DNA of 64,000 nt from NCBI GenBank assembly GCA_001179505.1, contig CDMY01000098.1, positions 127,295 through 191,294 on the forward strand. The letters are read 5' to 3'. Each line of letters begins with the position of its first letter. Within the stretch, counting starts at the first letter, position 1. The DNA is from Vitrella brassicaformis. Its lineage: Eukaryota > Sar > Vitrellaceae. Positions 23,208 through 34,039 of the stretch are shown piece after piece. The notes beneath the pieces were generated by a model. The model saw only the letters and a list, made by a program, of their open reading frames with translations, searched no databases and was not told the DNA's origin. The position numbers and the translations under genes were made by a program.

Positions 23208-24812
23208 ATGAACGACGCAGTGGAGGAGGAAGAGCCTCAGCCGCAGCCGCAGGGACAGCCGCAGGGACATGATGGGGCTGGCGGGGGAGGACAGCAGCAG
23301 CAGCAGCAGCCGGGTGGTGTGGTGCAGAAGACTCATGGCCAGTATATGGAGTTGCACGAGTATATGGAGACGATGCTCGTGTTCTTCTACCAACACAAAG
23401 GTACTTACTTACGTCCGCAAGCACACACGCACGTTCGTGCAGGGCCCTGCATGCCCGCATATATCCGCTGCCTGTCTGCATGTGCATTCATTCCATGCAT
23501 CTCTCTCTCTGTATGGTATGTGTCTGTCTGTAGATGCCAACTGGCAGTACATTTTCCGCGACGTGGTCAAAAGGTCTGCCAGGGCTCCGCGCACCCCAAG
23601 CAGCGGCCCGTGGAGAAGCAGTACTCCCTCTGGCTGCTGCCCGGACAATTCAGAGTGACCATCCCGCTGGACAACGATCGCATCAGCCGGCTCAACGCCC
23701 ACCGGTGGGCCAAGATGGCCGTGGTCTGCGAGAAGATACGGCTCATCGCGATCCGGTGGGACAAGTGGCTCCTCCTGAAGGCGCTCTCCAGCAGCGACAA
23801 AATCATCACCGTCACCCACAAACACGTGGTAATGTACATACGCATACACACACATACGGTCAACTGATCGGGGTCAGTCAGTCAGATGTGTGTACCTGTC
23901 TGTCTGTCTGCCTGTCTCTCTGTCTCCCGATGTGCAGAGTCGTCACCTCCGTACGCCGCCTTGCGGCTGAACGAGGCCAAGGACGGCATCGTTCCTTGGG
24001 AGGCTGCCACCACCAGCAAACGAGGCGGCCCCAGCAGAGGCCGTGGCAGAAAGGGTGACGGTGACGAGGACATCTGCTCGAAGGCCAAGGCCATCAAACG
24101 ATCGGGGCGGCGCGGGGAGATCATGAACGAGACGGAGGCGGCACACGAGCTGACGGCGGGAGGTCAAGGGCGCCACACGGCCGGAGATGTCGATGGGCTG
24201 GGGTGGGGTGGGGTGGGGCGAATGGGATGGTCAGTGGATGTTGTTGAGAAGCAAGAGCAGGGGACCGCACCCTACTCTGTCTGAGTCTCTGCTTTGCGGC
24301 TGCAGGTTTGTCCGCCAAGGCGGTGGCGACCTGATGGTGGTCCGCAGCACGGCCCCCGACCTTCCTCAAGTCAAGGAACTCCTCAACCACACCATCTACA
24401 CACACGAGGCGTCTCCCCACGTGGTGCACATCGCCCCAGAGGCCCACGCCACCCACGACACACTGAGCGTCCTCCGGACCATCGCCGTCGCCATTTGGCC
24501 CCGCCACGGGCGGCAGGGCCTTGGGCAAGGAGGCTGTGCTCAAGGAGGTCGACGACATGTTTGAGAGGCTCCAGGTGCCAGAGGGCGGGCCTATCGACGA
24601 GCGGGTCCTCGTGGACGCCCTCCTGGACAAGATGAAGCGCAGACGGGCCATACGGTACATGCGCAATGCACCCGATCGACCACACAAAGCAAAGGACCAG
24701 GGGAGATACGATGAGCAATGCGCTGGTGCGTGTCTCGTGCAGGTTTATCGTGATAGAGGGGATGGAGAAGCTGCCGCTGCCCCTGCTGGCGCAGCTGGCC
24801 ATACTGAGATAG
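23208..24812 (+). CDS. Unrecognised protein, frame broken twice
   Basis: ATG 23208 starts a Gln/Gly-rich N-terminus leading to YMELHEYMETMLVFFYQHK. The next exon begins near 23534 (ANWQYIFRDVVK). After the A4 run at 23569-23572 the sensible frame shifts by one base and continues VCQGSAHPKQRPVEKQYSLW to about 23829, a Trp-rich globular region. The third exon (about 23937-24230) is basic (GGPSRGRGRK). The fourth starts near 24306 (FVRQGGGDLMVVRSTAPDL) and shifts frame again near 24490-24500 before LGKEAVLKEVDDMFERLQ. The last exon (about 24743-24812) ends LPLPLLAQLAILR. No known domain is recognised. The breaks could be sequencing errors in short homopolymers or true decay. Confidence 0.5.
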
Positions 24813-25564
24813 AACGACTGTCTTAGTGAAACCGCTGCCTGCATTTTATATTTGCCAGTCAGTGTGTCATTGGCTGACAGACATTCCCGTGTCACTCACT
24901 GTCAGTGTCAGGGTCACCTGCCTGCCTGCCTGCAGGAGCGACCAATCGGTGGTTGTCTGCCTGCCCTGCCACTCTCTCACAACCTGGCCGACTCACTCAT
25001 GTACTCTCTCCTTCACTCATTGCCTGCTGGGAGGGAGGGAGAGAGTTGTTTGCGGACACAAGTACATGCAGCACAAGAAAGAAATCAGTGGCAGCTGGGC
25101 AGCTCCCCACTTCCTCCCCCCTCCCCCCCTCCCCACAGACACACACGCAGGCGGCTACACAGCACATTCTAGGTGTATGTGTCTTTGTAATCGGTATGTA
25201 ATCGGTGTGTAGTACTTGTCGCTGACAGTCTGGTGCCCCACTGGTCTGCTGTTGGTTGTTGCACCTACCACATGATGTGATGTGATGTGATGCGATGCCA
25301 TTGATTCTCTGACACGAGGGAGAGGGCGGGCAAGGGGGCGGGCGGCGGGAGAGACAGCCTTTCATACACTTGACTGACTAAAGATTTGTACATTCACTAC
25401 AACGTCTGCAGCAATGAAATGACGGTAGCCAACACAAATAACCAGTGACTTGAACAAACAACAACAAATAACTCAAGGCGGCCATTTGTAGTTCGAAATC
25501 GCATCCGCACGCGCACCCCAGCGCTCTCTCTCCACACACACACGACTGCCATCGACCACCATCG
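24813..25564. other. Intergenic between convergent genes
   Basis: No gene is visible. It has CT/CCTG-rich tracts around 24900-25010, a C-rich tract at 25112-25138, short TGATG repeats at 25274-25300, and a less repetitive AT-richer part at 25370-25500. Confidence 0.55.
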
Positions 25565-26150
25565 TCACCCTTCGTGTCGAGAACGTTGGCGAGACGCCTT
25601 CTCCCTGATGTAGTCGGAGTACTCCACTATGATGTCAGCTGACCGGTCTCGACTGCGGAGCCAGCGGTCGTAGCGGCGTTGTGCCTCTTCGGATACTGAC
25701 GGATGGCATGTCACAGACAGACAGACAGACACATTCAGATGGTCACACACACGCTCGCTCATTGGTTGTGTGTGTGGGGTCGGGTTCTTACCGGGTTTCG
25801 GCATTCGCCGTCCCTCCAGACGCACGACGAATGGGTCCTTCCGGCTGAGTCCCCTGCACACACACACATACACACAGACAGACACATCACGGAGGGCGAG
25901 ATGAACACAGACAGGCAGCATCCGAAAGGTGCGCGACCGGCGTGTCGGTGAGCGTGTCGGTGACCACGTAGCAGTACCTGTTTCCACAGACGTCCACGAT
26001 GCGCTGTGTGTCTTTCGCGTCTTCACAGTTCATCAGTTCACCGCCAGAGCAGTAGACCAAAAGGAACCCCTTGACGTCGGAAATGGTGTCGAAGGCCACG
26101 AGCAAGAGCGGGTCCGTGGTTTTTGTCGTCGTACACGAACTGGAAGTACC
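25565..26150 (-). CDS. Unrecognised protein, start unresolved
   Basis: Three exons join in phase: about 26150-25903 (LLLVAFDTISDVKGFLLVYC, then VDVCGNRYCYVVTDTL and AHLSDAACLCSSR), about 25848-25789 (GLSRKDPFVVRLEGRRMPKP) and about 25695-25565 (SEEAQRRYDRWLRSRDRS..., stop TGA). No ATG fits upstream. The frame before 26110 is either Thr/Ser-rich or, in another frame, FRYFQFVYDDKNHGP, so a one-base frameshift or a missed intron is possible near the A5 run at about 26120. A duplicated 18-base unit (encoding QVGKES twice) lies at about 26150-26190. It sits directly 3' of the tRip-like gene, on the same strand, and could be a separate small gene or a decayed one. Confidence 0.4.
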
Positions 26151-26266
26151 GAAAGATTCCTTTCCAACTTGACTTTCCTTCCCAACTTGACAACAATTCG
26201 AGATATCCGACGTCGTTGGCAGGGCTGGGCCGATTGTCACGCCCACACACGCCACACTCAGCTCAG

Positions 26267-26949
26267 CTAGCTGATGGTGCCGCCCACAATGCTGTCACAG
26301 AAACAAGGCCCCGAGGGCGTCATGAAGCGATGATCCTGCACACACACACACACACATGGACTGTGCCCACACAGCTGTAGTGCACTGCATTGGTTGTGTC
26401 GCGTGCCTTGTAGAGAGCGATTTTGTCTGGTGAGGTGCGGAAGTCGGGCTGCACCTTGCTGAAGGGATTCTTCTTGTCATTCAACACCTGTAGCCACGAC
26501 ATCGATCAGATCGACGGCATCCATGCCATGCGAGTGTGTGTGAGTGTGTCCAACCATGACCCACCTCGTCAGGCTCGCCTTCAAGGCCCTCCCACGAATG
26601 CGGCCCGATCTGATCAAACAAGGCACACACACACAGACACACAGGCAGGATGTGTGTGTGTGTGTGTGTGTGTCGGCCATCCTCTCTGACGCACCTTGGC
26701 CTCTGGCGGCGGCCGGATCAGCTCTGTGTTGCTCTTGTCGGCAGACGACGCACACAAGACCTGCACACACACACACACACACAAACATACATCCAAACAG
26801 GTGTCTGTCATCGGCAGACAGAGGGAGGAGCACCGCCGACAGACGCTCACCATGCCGTGTGACGGGAAGCCCTTGAGGTTCTTGGCCTTTAGATTGCACA
26901 GCACAACCACCTGCACACACAGACACAGACACACACGCAGACACACAGA

Positions 26950-26984
<35 letters not shown>

Positions 26985-28519
26985 TGGTTGTGCTGTGTGC
27001 TGTGCTGTGCTGTGCTGTGTTTGCCTTTGCGTCTTGCATCTGTTGGATGGGCACGTAGGGCACCAGCCCCGATGCGATCTGACGCGGCTTCTCCTCGCCT
27101 ATGTCAATCTCCTCGCAGTAAAGCCTACACGCGTAGCGACACTCATGTGCACACGCGTGGCGTGGTGTGATTGCCTTCCTGTGTGTGTGTGTGTGGGTGT
27201 CTGTCTGTGCGCTGCGCTCACTTGTCTGCCTCCGGGTGCTGCCAGACTTTGGTGATCTTCCCAACGCGCACATCGAGTCGCGTCACGTCCTCAACCGGCC
27301 GCTCGGGAGCTGTCACGTCACGAGCACACCGTCACGTCACACGCAATCCAATCAAAACACACAGACACCGACCGATACAGCAGGCGCATAGCATCACGGA
27401 CGCAGCACAAGGTGGATGGGTGGACAGACAGTCGGATGTGCTACCTTTGTTGTCGGCCCTCTGTTTCTTCTTATCCTCTTTGGCGGCCTTCTTGGCCTTA
27501 ACACACACACACACACACACACACACACGGCGTGACACACAGGAGAATGGACCAGATGAGATGCGCTCACTCACCTTGGCTTTGTCCTGGTCCGCCACGC
27601 CATTGACCATCGCGTCTTTGCTCTTGTCCGCACCAGCAGCTGCATTAGCATTGGCCGATCCAGCAGCAGCAGGCACCTTCCTGACACACAAACGGACAGA
27701 CAGCACCTTCCTTCTTGTCCAGCACAAGGCTCACTTACGGGGTCGGTGTGGATGTCGACAGAGGTGAGGTGGCCGACTGCCTTGGATATGCCGGGCAGGT
27801 GCTGGATGTGGTCGAACCACCGCGTCACATTGCAGTGCGCCAAGCGCTCCTCGGCACTTGCACCCACCTGAATGAACCACATCCATCCAACCTGCCGCAG
27901 AGATAGGCATGTGTGACTGTGTGTGTGTACCATACCATCCACTGGTGGACAGCGGGGTAGGTGGCGAGGTCTGCGAGTGTGACGTTGTCGGCCGCCATGA
28001 AGGGATACACCCCCTGCCAAAGGTGTAGACTCTGTATCCCGGCCATGATGTGTGTCCACTTCATGGAGAGAATCCTCCACGAAGTGTGTTCAAGTTTGCA
28101 ACCGACGTAAATGCACAGAGCCAAGTGTGTTGTTCCGCGTCTGCAAATGGCCATTCAGCGTCTGATACACACACCCACACCCACACACCCACACACACAA
28201 GAGAGAGAGAGAGGTGTTAGTACTGTCTGACGAGATACGTCTTTCTTTCGTGTGTTATGTTTATATCATCATGGCGGCTGCATCAGGGACGGCATAGTCC
28301 CGCTGGGCAAGGAAGGACAACCACTGGTCGATCTCTGCCTGCATCCACCACACACACAGAGGGAGTGACTCACACAGACACACAGACGCCGATCGAGCGT
28401 GCGTTTACGGAGTAGGGACGATAGGATTCGCGAGCGAAATGGGATTGGGAAAATTCGCTGGGACAGGCGCGTGACGGCGTTTTCGTGTTGCTTCCGACAC
28501 GAGCGAGCCACCTTATCAT
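26267..28519 (-). CDS. tRip/Tg-p43-like protein: GST-like domain plus EMAPII tRNA-binding domain
   Basis: Fourteen exons, about 370 residues. Exon 1 (28519-28409) encodes MIRWLARVGSNTKTPSRACP. Exon 2 starts at 28338 (AEIDQWLSFLAQRDYAVPDAA); its donor is unclear. Next come 28161-28117 (TLNGHLQTRNNTLGS), 28013-27936 (AADNVTLADLATYP), 27891-27739, 27676-27575, 27496-27445 (Lys-rich linker), 27309-27222 (RLDVRVGKITKVWQHPEADK), 27124-27025 (IDIGEEKPRQIASGLV), 26910-26851 (VVVLCNLKAKNLKGFPSHGM), 26760-26695, 26609-26565, 26487-26407 and 26335-26267. The first half has the C-terminal-helix pattern of GST-like domains in multisynthetase factors; the second is a complete EMAPII/Arc1p OB-fold domain with its C-terminal extension. 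In Plasmodium the same architecture is tRip, which binds tRNA at the cell surface; in Toxoplasma it is p43, a synthetase-complex scaffold. Two introns appear to use GC donors. Confidence 0.85.
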
Positions 28520-28523
28520 CCTT

Positions 28524-30227
28524 ATGTCAGGCGTCAAGTGGTAGGCACGGCGCTAGCACGGCGCTGCCATATCCATCCACGTATGTATCCTTTCTGCGTG
28601 TGTGTGTGCGTGTGTGCGTGTGCGTGCGCCAAGGTCCTTGCCGTGGATCCAGTCTTTCGACAACTTCATCAATGACTGCGCAAAGCCCGTGATCGAATGC
28701 CTCGGGTTCGTGCTGCAAGTTCTGGATTGGCTCCGCGGACTCGTGCTGCAAGGCATCGGTTGGTTCCTCGTCACTTTCATCATCAATCCCTTCATCGGAG
28801 CCTTCTTTTTCGGGCTGAACATCGTGGGTACCGTGATGGTCGCCGTGACCACCTTGGTGAATGTGATCGTCCTGCTCGGCTGGATCTTCTGCATCGCGGC
28901 ACTATTCATCGCCTACCTGATAGTGGGCTGTTGTGTAAGAGTCGCCTTCCGCAATTGCGTGCAAGACACCTTCACGGCGGCGGAGGTCATCTTGTTGCAC
29001 TTCGCCGCCTTGACGGACCCCGTCCCTCTGCCGCCGCTGGGCTGGGTGGACCGCGTGCGACATCTCTTGGTGGGAGTCAGGAATGCAGTGTCAGACGGCG
29101 GCGGCATAGACAGCTTGCTCGCGATGGCCCTGCAGCTGCTCAAGGACTATCCTCGGCATTGTATCGTGTGCGCATGGGAGGCCTTGTTGCCTGGCTTGCC
29201 GTTTCGCCCGTTTCGATGGATGCCACGTTGCCTCACGTGGTTGGCCTTCCGCGACAGTAGCTCACCAAACCCCCTCGACGGCGCGCCAGGGTACAAACAC
29301 GCACACAGGCAGGTTGGTTTCACGCGTGCATGTTTGTGTATGCAGCTTTGAGAAAGAAACGTGGATCTATGTGAACGGCATATGCTCGAACGGATGGATC
29401 GCTGAGCTCAACGGGAAGCGGCTGCAGGAGCTCTTCTGTAAACGTCCTATCACCGTCATCCACAACCCTACTGACAGTGTTTGGGTCGATGTGCTGGAGA
29501 CCTTTGTGGGCAAGCTGAAGCTGTTTTCGTGGTGGCAGGTGGAGCCGGAAAAGACGCTTAGGAAAGCGGTGGAGGAGGCGCTGCTCAAATCGGGGGATGC
29601 GCTGCTCAAATCGGGGGATGCGCTGCTCGATACGGGGAAGATCAGGGTGGTGCTGATAGCGCATTCGCAAGGGACCATCATTGCCAACAATGTGGTACAT
29701 CAGATCGCTGACAGTGTGGCCAACGCCAAGGCCAACGACGAGAAAATGAAGAAAATGAAGAAGGGCCTGAGCAAGTTGGAGGTGAGCAGTTAGAAGCAGC
29801 CGTACATGACCGTCCAGAGCGTTATGTTGAGCCGGCCGGTGTCGTGTGCAGGTGTATCTGTTTGCGGATTGCGCTCATCACGTAGATGTGGATCTTTTGA
29901 AAAGCCTGAACGTCCACATGGAGAGCATCTGCAACGAGCGCGATCCAGGTCAGCCTGCCTTGTGTATGCACACACACAACCTTGACATGTCACTTGTGTT
30001 TGAATGCATGCTTACAGTACCGTATCTTGGGAGCACTGTACCCAGTGAAGGGACAATGGAGCGACGTAAATGGAAAAGTGGTCAATGACCGCCCGAAACA
30101 CCCGATTGTCCAACCTGACAAGCGAGGCCATTTCCTCAACACGCACTACCTCGACAACTTCCGTCGCGAGTACCGGGACTCACGGCTGCACAATTATGAG
30201 ACACTACCCACTCGTAATTGGGACTAA
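28524..30227 (+). CDS. Membrane-anchored alpha/beta hydrolase (lipase-like)
   Basis: Five exons in phase: 28524-28540, 28634-29290, 29346-29781, 29852-29948 and 30034-30227, giving 466 residues. After MSGVKWSLPWIQ, several long hydrophobic segments (LVTFIINPFIGAFFFGLNIV; VAVTTLVNVIVLLGWIFC) form an N-terminal membrane region. The C-terminal half has an alpha/beta-hydrolase elbow VVLIAHSQGTIIANNVV, with the serine in HSQG as the likely nucleophile, and VYLFADCAHHVDV as a later strand. Between them is a three-fold 21-base repeat (ALLKSGD, ALLKSGD, ALLDTGK) at about 29578-29640. The first exon is only 17 bases and its ATG is 4 bases from the opposing tRip-like ATG, so the 5' end needs transcript support. 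The substrate is unknown; lipid or protein ester hydrolysis near a membrane is the likely role. Confidence 0.72.
29578..29640 (+). repeat. Three tandem 21-bp coding repeats
   Basis: Units of 21 bases (GCGCTGCTCAAATCGGGGGAT form) occur three times in the hydrolase gene. The first two are identical; the third has diverged in its second half. They encode heptads of ALLKSGD type, extending an amphipathic helix. Confidence 0.9.
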
Positions 30228-30996
30228 CTAGTCTCTCTTTTTCACGTTTATTTGGTGATTTAGTAAGGTGGTTGAGCCTGGCGCTCTCTTTTTCTACGTC
30301 TGTTCAGTGGGGTACATATCGCATGCATGACATGTATTGCCTCTCGATCCTCGTGTTCCTGCGCTGATTGAGCCGTCGCCAACCGATGTGGTAGGCTCCT
30401 ATCTGCGCCAAGGCGTGCTGTCTTGTGCCGTTGTGATGGGCTGTGTATGTATGTTTCTGACTGCTGACTGATTAGTGCTTTATCAAGCCTGCAGGGGCTT
30501 TTGCGTGTTCACGACTGAGGGTAGTCTTCTGTGTGCGTGTGAGCTATGCATGATTGTATGGTAGTGGGGTGACGTCAGAAAGAAAAAGAGAGAGAGATCG
30601 ACAGAGAGACTGGCGCCGCAAACAAAAGACGGTCATGCGAGACGAGCAGAGACACATGCAGAGATAGGCGACTGACGCGACACCCATCAAGGAAGACATC
30701 CATCGGACAAATGTACGTGTGTTTTGATCACATCGAGTGTACGTGTGTCAGTTGAGGTTCCCCCTCGCCGGTTTGATGAGTGTTTTCAAATTCACTGCCG
30801 CGCTGCTGCGTATCTCATCAATGGCTTAAGTCACATTGAAGGGCAGTACACACATCTTTAAGAACAAACACCAAACAAACGAGTCACGTTCACGGCCACG
30901 CACTCAATCACCCACCCCCCACAAAGCTCTCCCTATCTCATTCTCACCAAGTCCATCCATCCATCCACGCCCATACACACAAACACATCGGATCGT
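30228..30996. other. Intergenic between convergent genes
   Basis: No gene is seen. This stretch has fewer long microsatellites than most intergenic regions here. It holds the 3' ends of the hydrolase (+) and AMPK beta (-) genes. Confidence 0.6.
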
Positions 30997-32150
30997 TCAG
31001 GCGGCCACGAGCCCCAAAAAGGAGTGCTCGAGAGAGATAATGTCCGGCTGAATGTGCAGGTTCCTGTCGACGCGCGGCGAGTGGTGGATGGTGTGGGGGT
31101 GGGGGTGGGTGGGCGGCGACGGCAGCAGGTGCATCGGCGGCGGCAGCTCCATGACGGGCGGCATCAGCGGCGACATGGTGTCCGCACGGGGGAGGGACGT
31201 ACCCAGCCAGCCCTTCTGATATATCACACACACACGCAGAGAGAGAGACAGAGGGGGGGAGATGCTGGTGTGGTGTGGTGTGTGGATGGCTGGTCGGCTG
31301 ACCTCCGGCACCATGTCGGTCATGATGTCGGGAATGTCAGTCCACTCCCCGTCGTCATCGCCGTCGTCCTCACACACATACTCCACTTGAGGCCTCGGCC
31401 TCGCCATTGCAGCCGCCGCACCACTTGTGCGGCTGCCCGCCCGACCTCTCTGCCTCTTGTTGCTGCTGGTGGTGTTAGTGGTACTGTTGCCCTTCTGCTG
31501 CTGCTGCTGCTGCTGCTGGCCCCGCTTGTTGCGCCGGGGGCATCTGGCGTCCCCCGCCTCTGCCACCTGCCGCAGCGCCGCGCCCCCAAACCACGCCAGC
31601 ATCCCCAGCACGTGTGCCGACGCCACCGGGGTGCTCCCGCCGTTGTTGTCGGGCGACGCGCTGCCCCCCGCCCCGCCTCCCTGCTTGCCGTTCTCGCCTC
31701 CGTGTTTGCCGCCCGAGTGCTGGTGGTGGTGATCGCCGCCCTTGCCGCCCTGGCCGCCATGTGGGTGTGTCTTGGGGTTGATCTTGAGGATGTGTTTGAG
31801 GGGGTTGTGGATGGCGTAGGACGACTGAGAGTCGGGGGGCTGCGGGTGGAGGGGGTTGACCGTGACGAAGAGGAAGGTCCCGTAGCGCTGGCCGCAGTAG
31901 TTCTGCCCCGCACTGCTGCGCCACCGTTGGCTCGTCGCTATGCAGCTGATGTTGGGGCTGATGATCGACATGGACACGGAGAGAGAGAGAGGAACACACA
32001 GATGCACGTGTGGTGTCTGTCAGGGGGGAAGGGGATTACCCGAATGCGTTGGGCGCGTTGCCGTCGTGGTAGACGTGGTTGGTGGTGCAGTGCAGGGGGA
32101 TGCTTGACGGCTTGGCGTTGGGTGGCTCCACCGCCACACAAGTACTGAAG

Positions 32151-32181
<31 letters not shown>

Positions 32182-33155
32182 ACACAGATACAAAGTCACA
32201 GCAGCTTGTGTGTGTGTGTGTGTGTGTTTCCATCCATCCATCAGATACGCACCCACCTTTTGCTGAGGAGTATGGGTATGGTCGGCGCGTCGGTGGAGTA
32301 CTCAGAGGCGTCAGGGATGTGCTGGTGGTAATTCGCCAGCTGAGCCTGCACTCCACCCACACACCAACACACCCACACAGACAGACAGACATGAATCTCC
32401 GTGTGTGTGTGTGTGTGCGCGTGTGTGCGTGCCCACGTGTTCCTGGTCTGAGGTGAGTCTGAAGGGGTAGTGCTGGTAAGAGGATATGTCGAGCATGTTG
32501 TTGATGTTCCCGTGCTCGTCGCTCTGCGTCGCCTGGTCGGGCGCGTACTTCCACTGCTCGTCAACTGCGTCCACACATCGACACATCGATACCGCCACAC
32601 ACACACACAAGGTATGGATGGATGGGAGGGGCCACACTCTGACAATGACTGACCGATGAACTTGTAGTGGTGCACCCCTCTGGCCAGCTCCAGAATGACC
32701 GTGAACTCATGGCCACTGCGCACCTGAGATATTCAACACACCAAACCGCCCCCTTCCCTCCGCACCCCCTCCGTGCACCACCACACCACCACACTCACCA
32801 GTTTGATCTTCTGGTCGACGCTCCAGTTGTTGAAGCTCCCGGTGACGTACACATTGTGCCCGCCGTGGCTCCAGGTAATCACACACGGGATCGTCTCGTT
32901 GACGTCTATGACGCTCGCCGAGTCCTTCGGCGTCCGCGACGGCGTGGGCGGTGTGGGCTGCAGGAGGTCCAGCGGCGACATCGACAGGGGCGGCAGGCCC
33001 CCCGCGGCGCTGCCCTGCCCGTCTGGCGGGAGTCCATGCCCTGGCGCCCTGCTGTCGAGGATGGCGGGCTTGGAGGGGTCGATCAGCCCGGGGATTCCGC
33101 TCTGGTGCGCGTCGGAGAGGGCCTGGTGCCGAGACGTTGACGTCTGAGATCCCAT
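30997..33155 (-). CDS. AMPK/SNF1 beta subunit with CBM48
   Basis: Seven exons in phase: 33155-32799, 32723-32654, 32564-32437, 32345-32257, 32144-32040, 31957-31303 and 31215-30997, giving 540 residues. The N-terminus MGSQTSTSRH fits N-myristoylation, as in other beta subunits. Residues about 90-175 form the glycogen/starch-binding CBM48: CVITWSHGGHNVYVTGSFNN, FTVILELARGVHHYKFIVD, and EHGNINNMLDI. The C-terminal alpha/gamma-binding (ASC) region follows: APTIPILLSK, NHVYHDGNAPNAF and RYGTFLFVTVNPL. After that core comes an unusual tail of about 240 residues, Gly/His/Gln-rich, ending VDRNLHIQPDIISLEHSFLG. The subunit scaffolds the energy-sensing kinase and targets it to storage polysaccharide. 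The 3' splice site for exon 6 was chosen by phase (CAG at 31960-31958). Confidence 0.9.
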
Positions 33156-33358
33156 GGTGATGACAGACAAAGGGAGTCACGGGCGGTGTGTGTCGGGGTG
33201 AGTAACGGCGAGACCGATTGTGAGAGGGAAAGGACAGCTCACGGATCTGGCTGTGAGCACATCGTTGCGCCTGCTCTGGTGCAACGGGGGCTGTACAGCC
33301 TTGGCGAGCTTGAGCTCGCAAAATTCTCAGGTTTGTAGCGTCCTGTTCGAGTGATACG
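33156..33358. promoter_or_regulatory. Short divergent promoter region (AMPK beta / ISD11)
   Basis: The 203 bases between the two opposing start codons must carry both promoters or a shared one. No TATA-like element is obvious. It is free of the microsatellites that fill other non-coding stretches, which fits functional constraint. Confidence 0.45.
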
Positions 33359-33723
33359 ATGAGCGTGGGAGAGATGACGCACCTCTACCGGCAGATCTTG
33401 AGGACAGCCAACCGGTTCGACGACAAAAACTTCAGGCTCTACTTCATCAGAAGGGTCGGTCGGCGGTCAGCCACTTACTGACAGCACACACAGACACACA
33501 CACAGAATGGTTTTAAAAGTGTGTTGTGCTTGTGTGTGTGCAGGCCCACGAGGACTTTCGGTCATTCTATCATTCGCAGGAGTCCAAGTCGCTGGGGGAG
33601 GAGGGGGAGGGGGAGGGGCGGCAGTCGTTTTTGCGCAGGATGGAGGAGCACCTGGCGATGCTGCAGCGACAGACCGCCATCGGCCACATGTACTGGCACG
33701 AGGGCATCCATGCCAAGAGATAG
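33359..33723 (+). CDS. LYRM4: ISD11/LYRM4-like LYR protein (Fe-S cluster assembly)
   Basis: Two exons in phase, 33359-33454 and 33544-33723, giving 91 residues, the normal size for ISD11. The LYR motif is at residues 9-11 (MTHLYRQILRTANRF), followed by KNFRLYFIRR and AHEDFRSFY; the C-terminal helix MLQRQTAIGHMYW aligns with the RRQVHIGQLY region of ISD11. ISD11 binds and stabilises the mitochondrial cysteine desulfurase NFS1 and, with acyl carrier protein, enables Fe-S cluster synthesis. An acidic insertion of Gly/Glu repeats (EEGEGEGR) lies between helices 2 and 3. Other LYR proteins are possible alternatives, but the length and C-terminus favour ISD11. Confidence 0.85.
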
Positions 33724-34039
33724 CTAGATAGTGATGACCATGACGGTGCTTGGTTGGTGCCAAGGGGTGTGTGCTGTGCGATGGTGTGCTAATATATTAT
33801 GCGTGCGTTTCTGTCGATATGGCTCTTGTATCAAGATCATGATGAGAGAGAGTTTTTGACACTTCTTTCCCTCTCACTGTGCGTCTGTGGACGGACCTCA
33901 ATGAGGTGACTCTCCCTTGATGTGCTCAACTCGAGCACCAAATTGATGGATGGATGGATGGGCGGGAGCGTCACACACACACACACACACACACAGATGC
34001 AGAAACACACGAAGCCATGATCTCTCGCACAAGCACTGT

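Noticed and set aside
24121-24687. Long minus-strand open frame
   Set aside because: It is antisense to exons with clear protein character on the plus strand and has no splice signals or recognisable motif.
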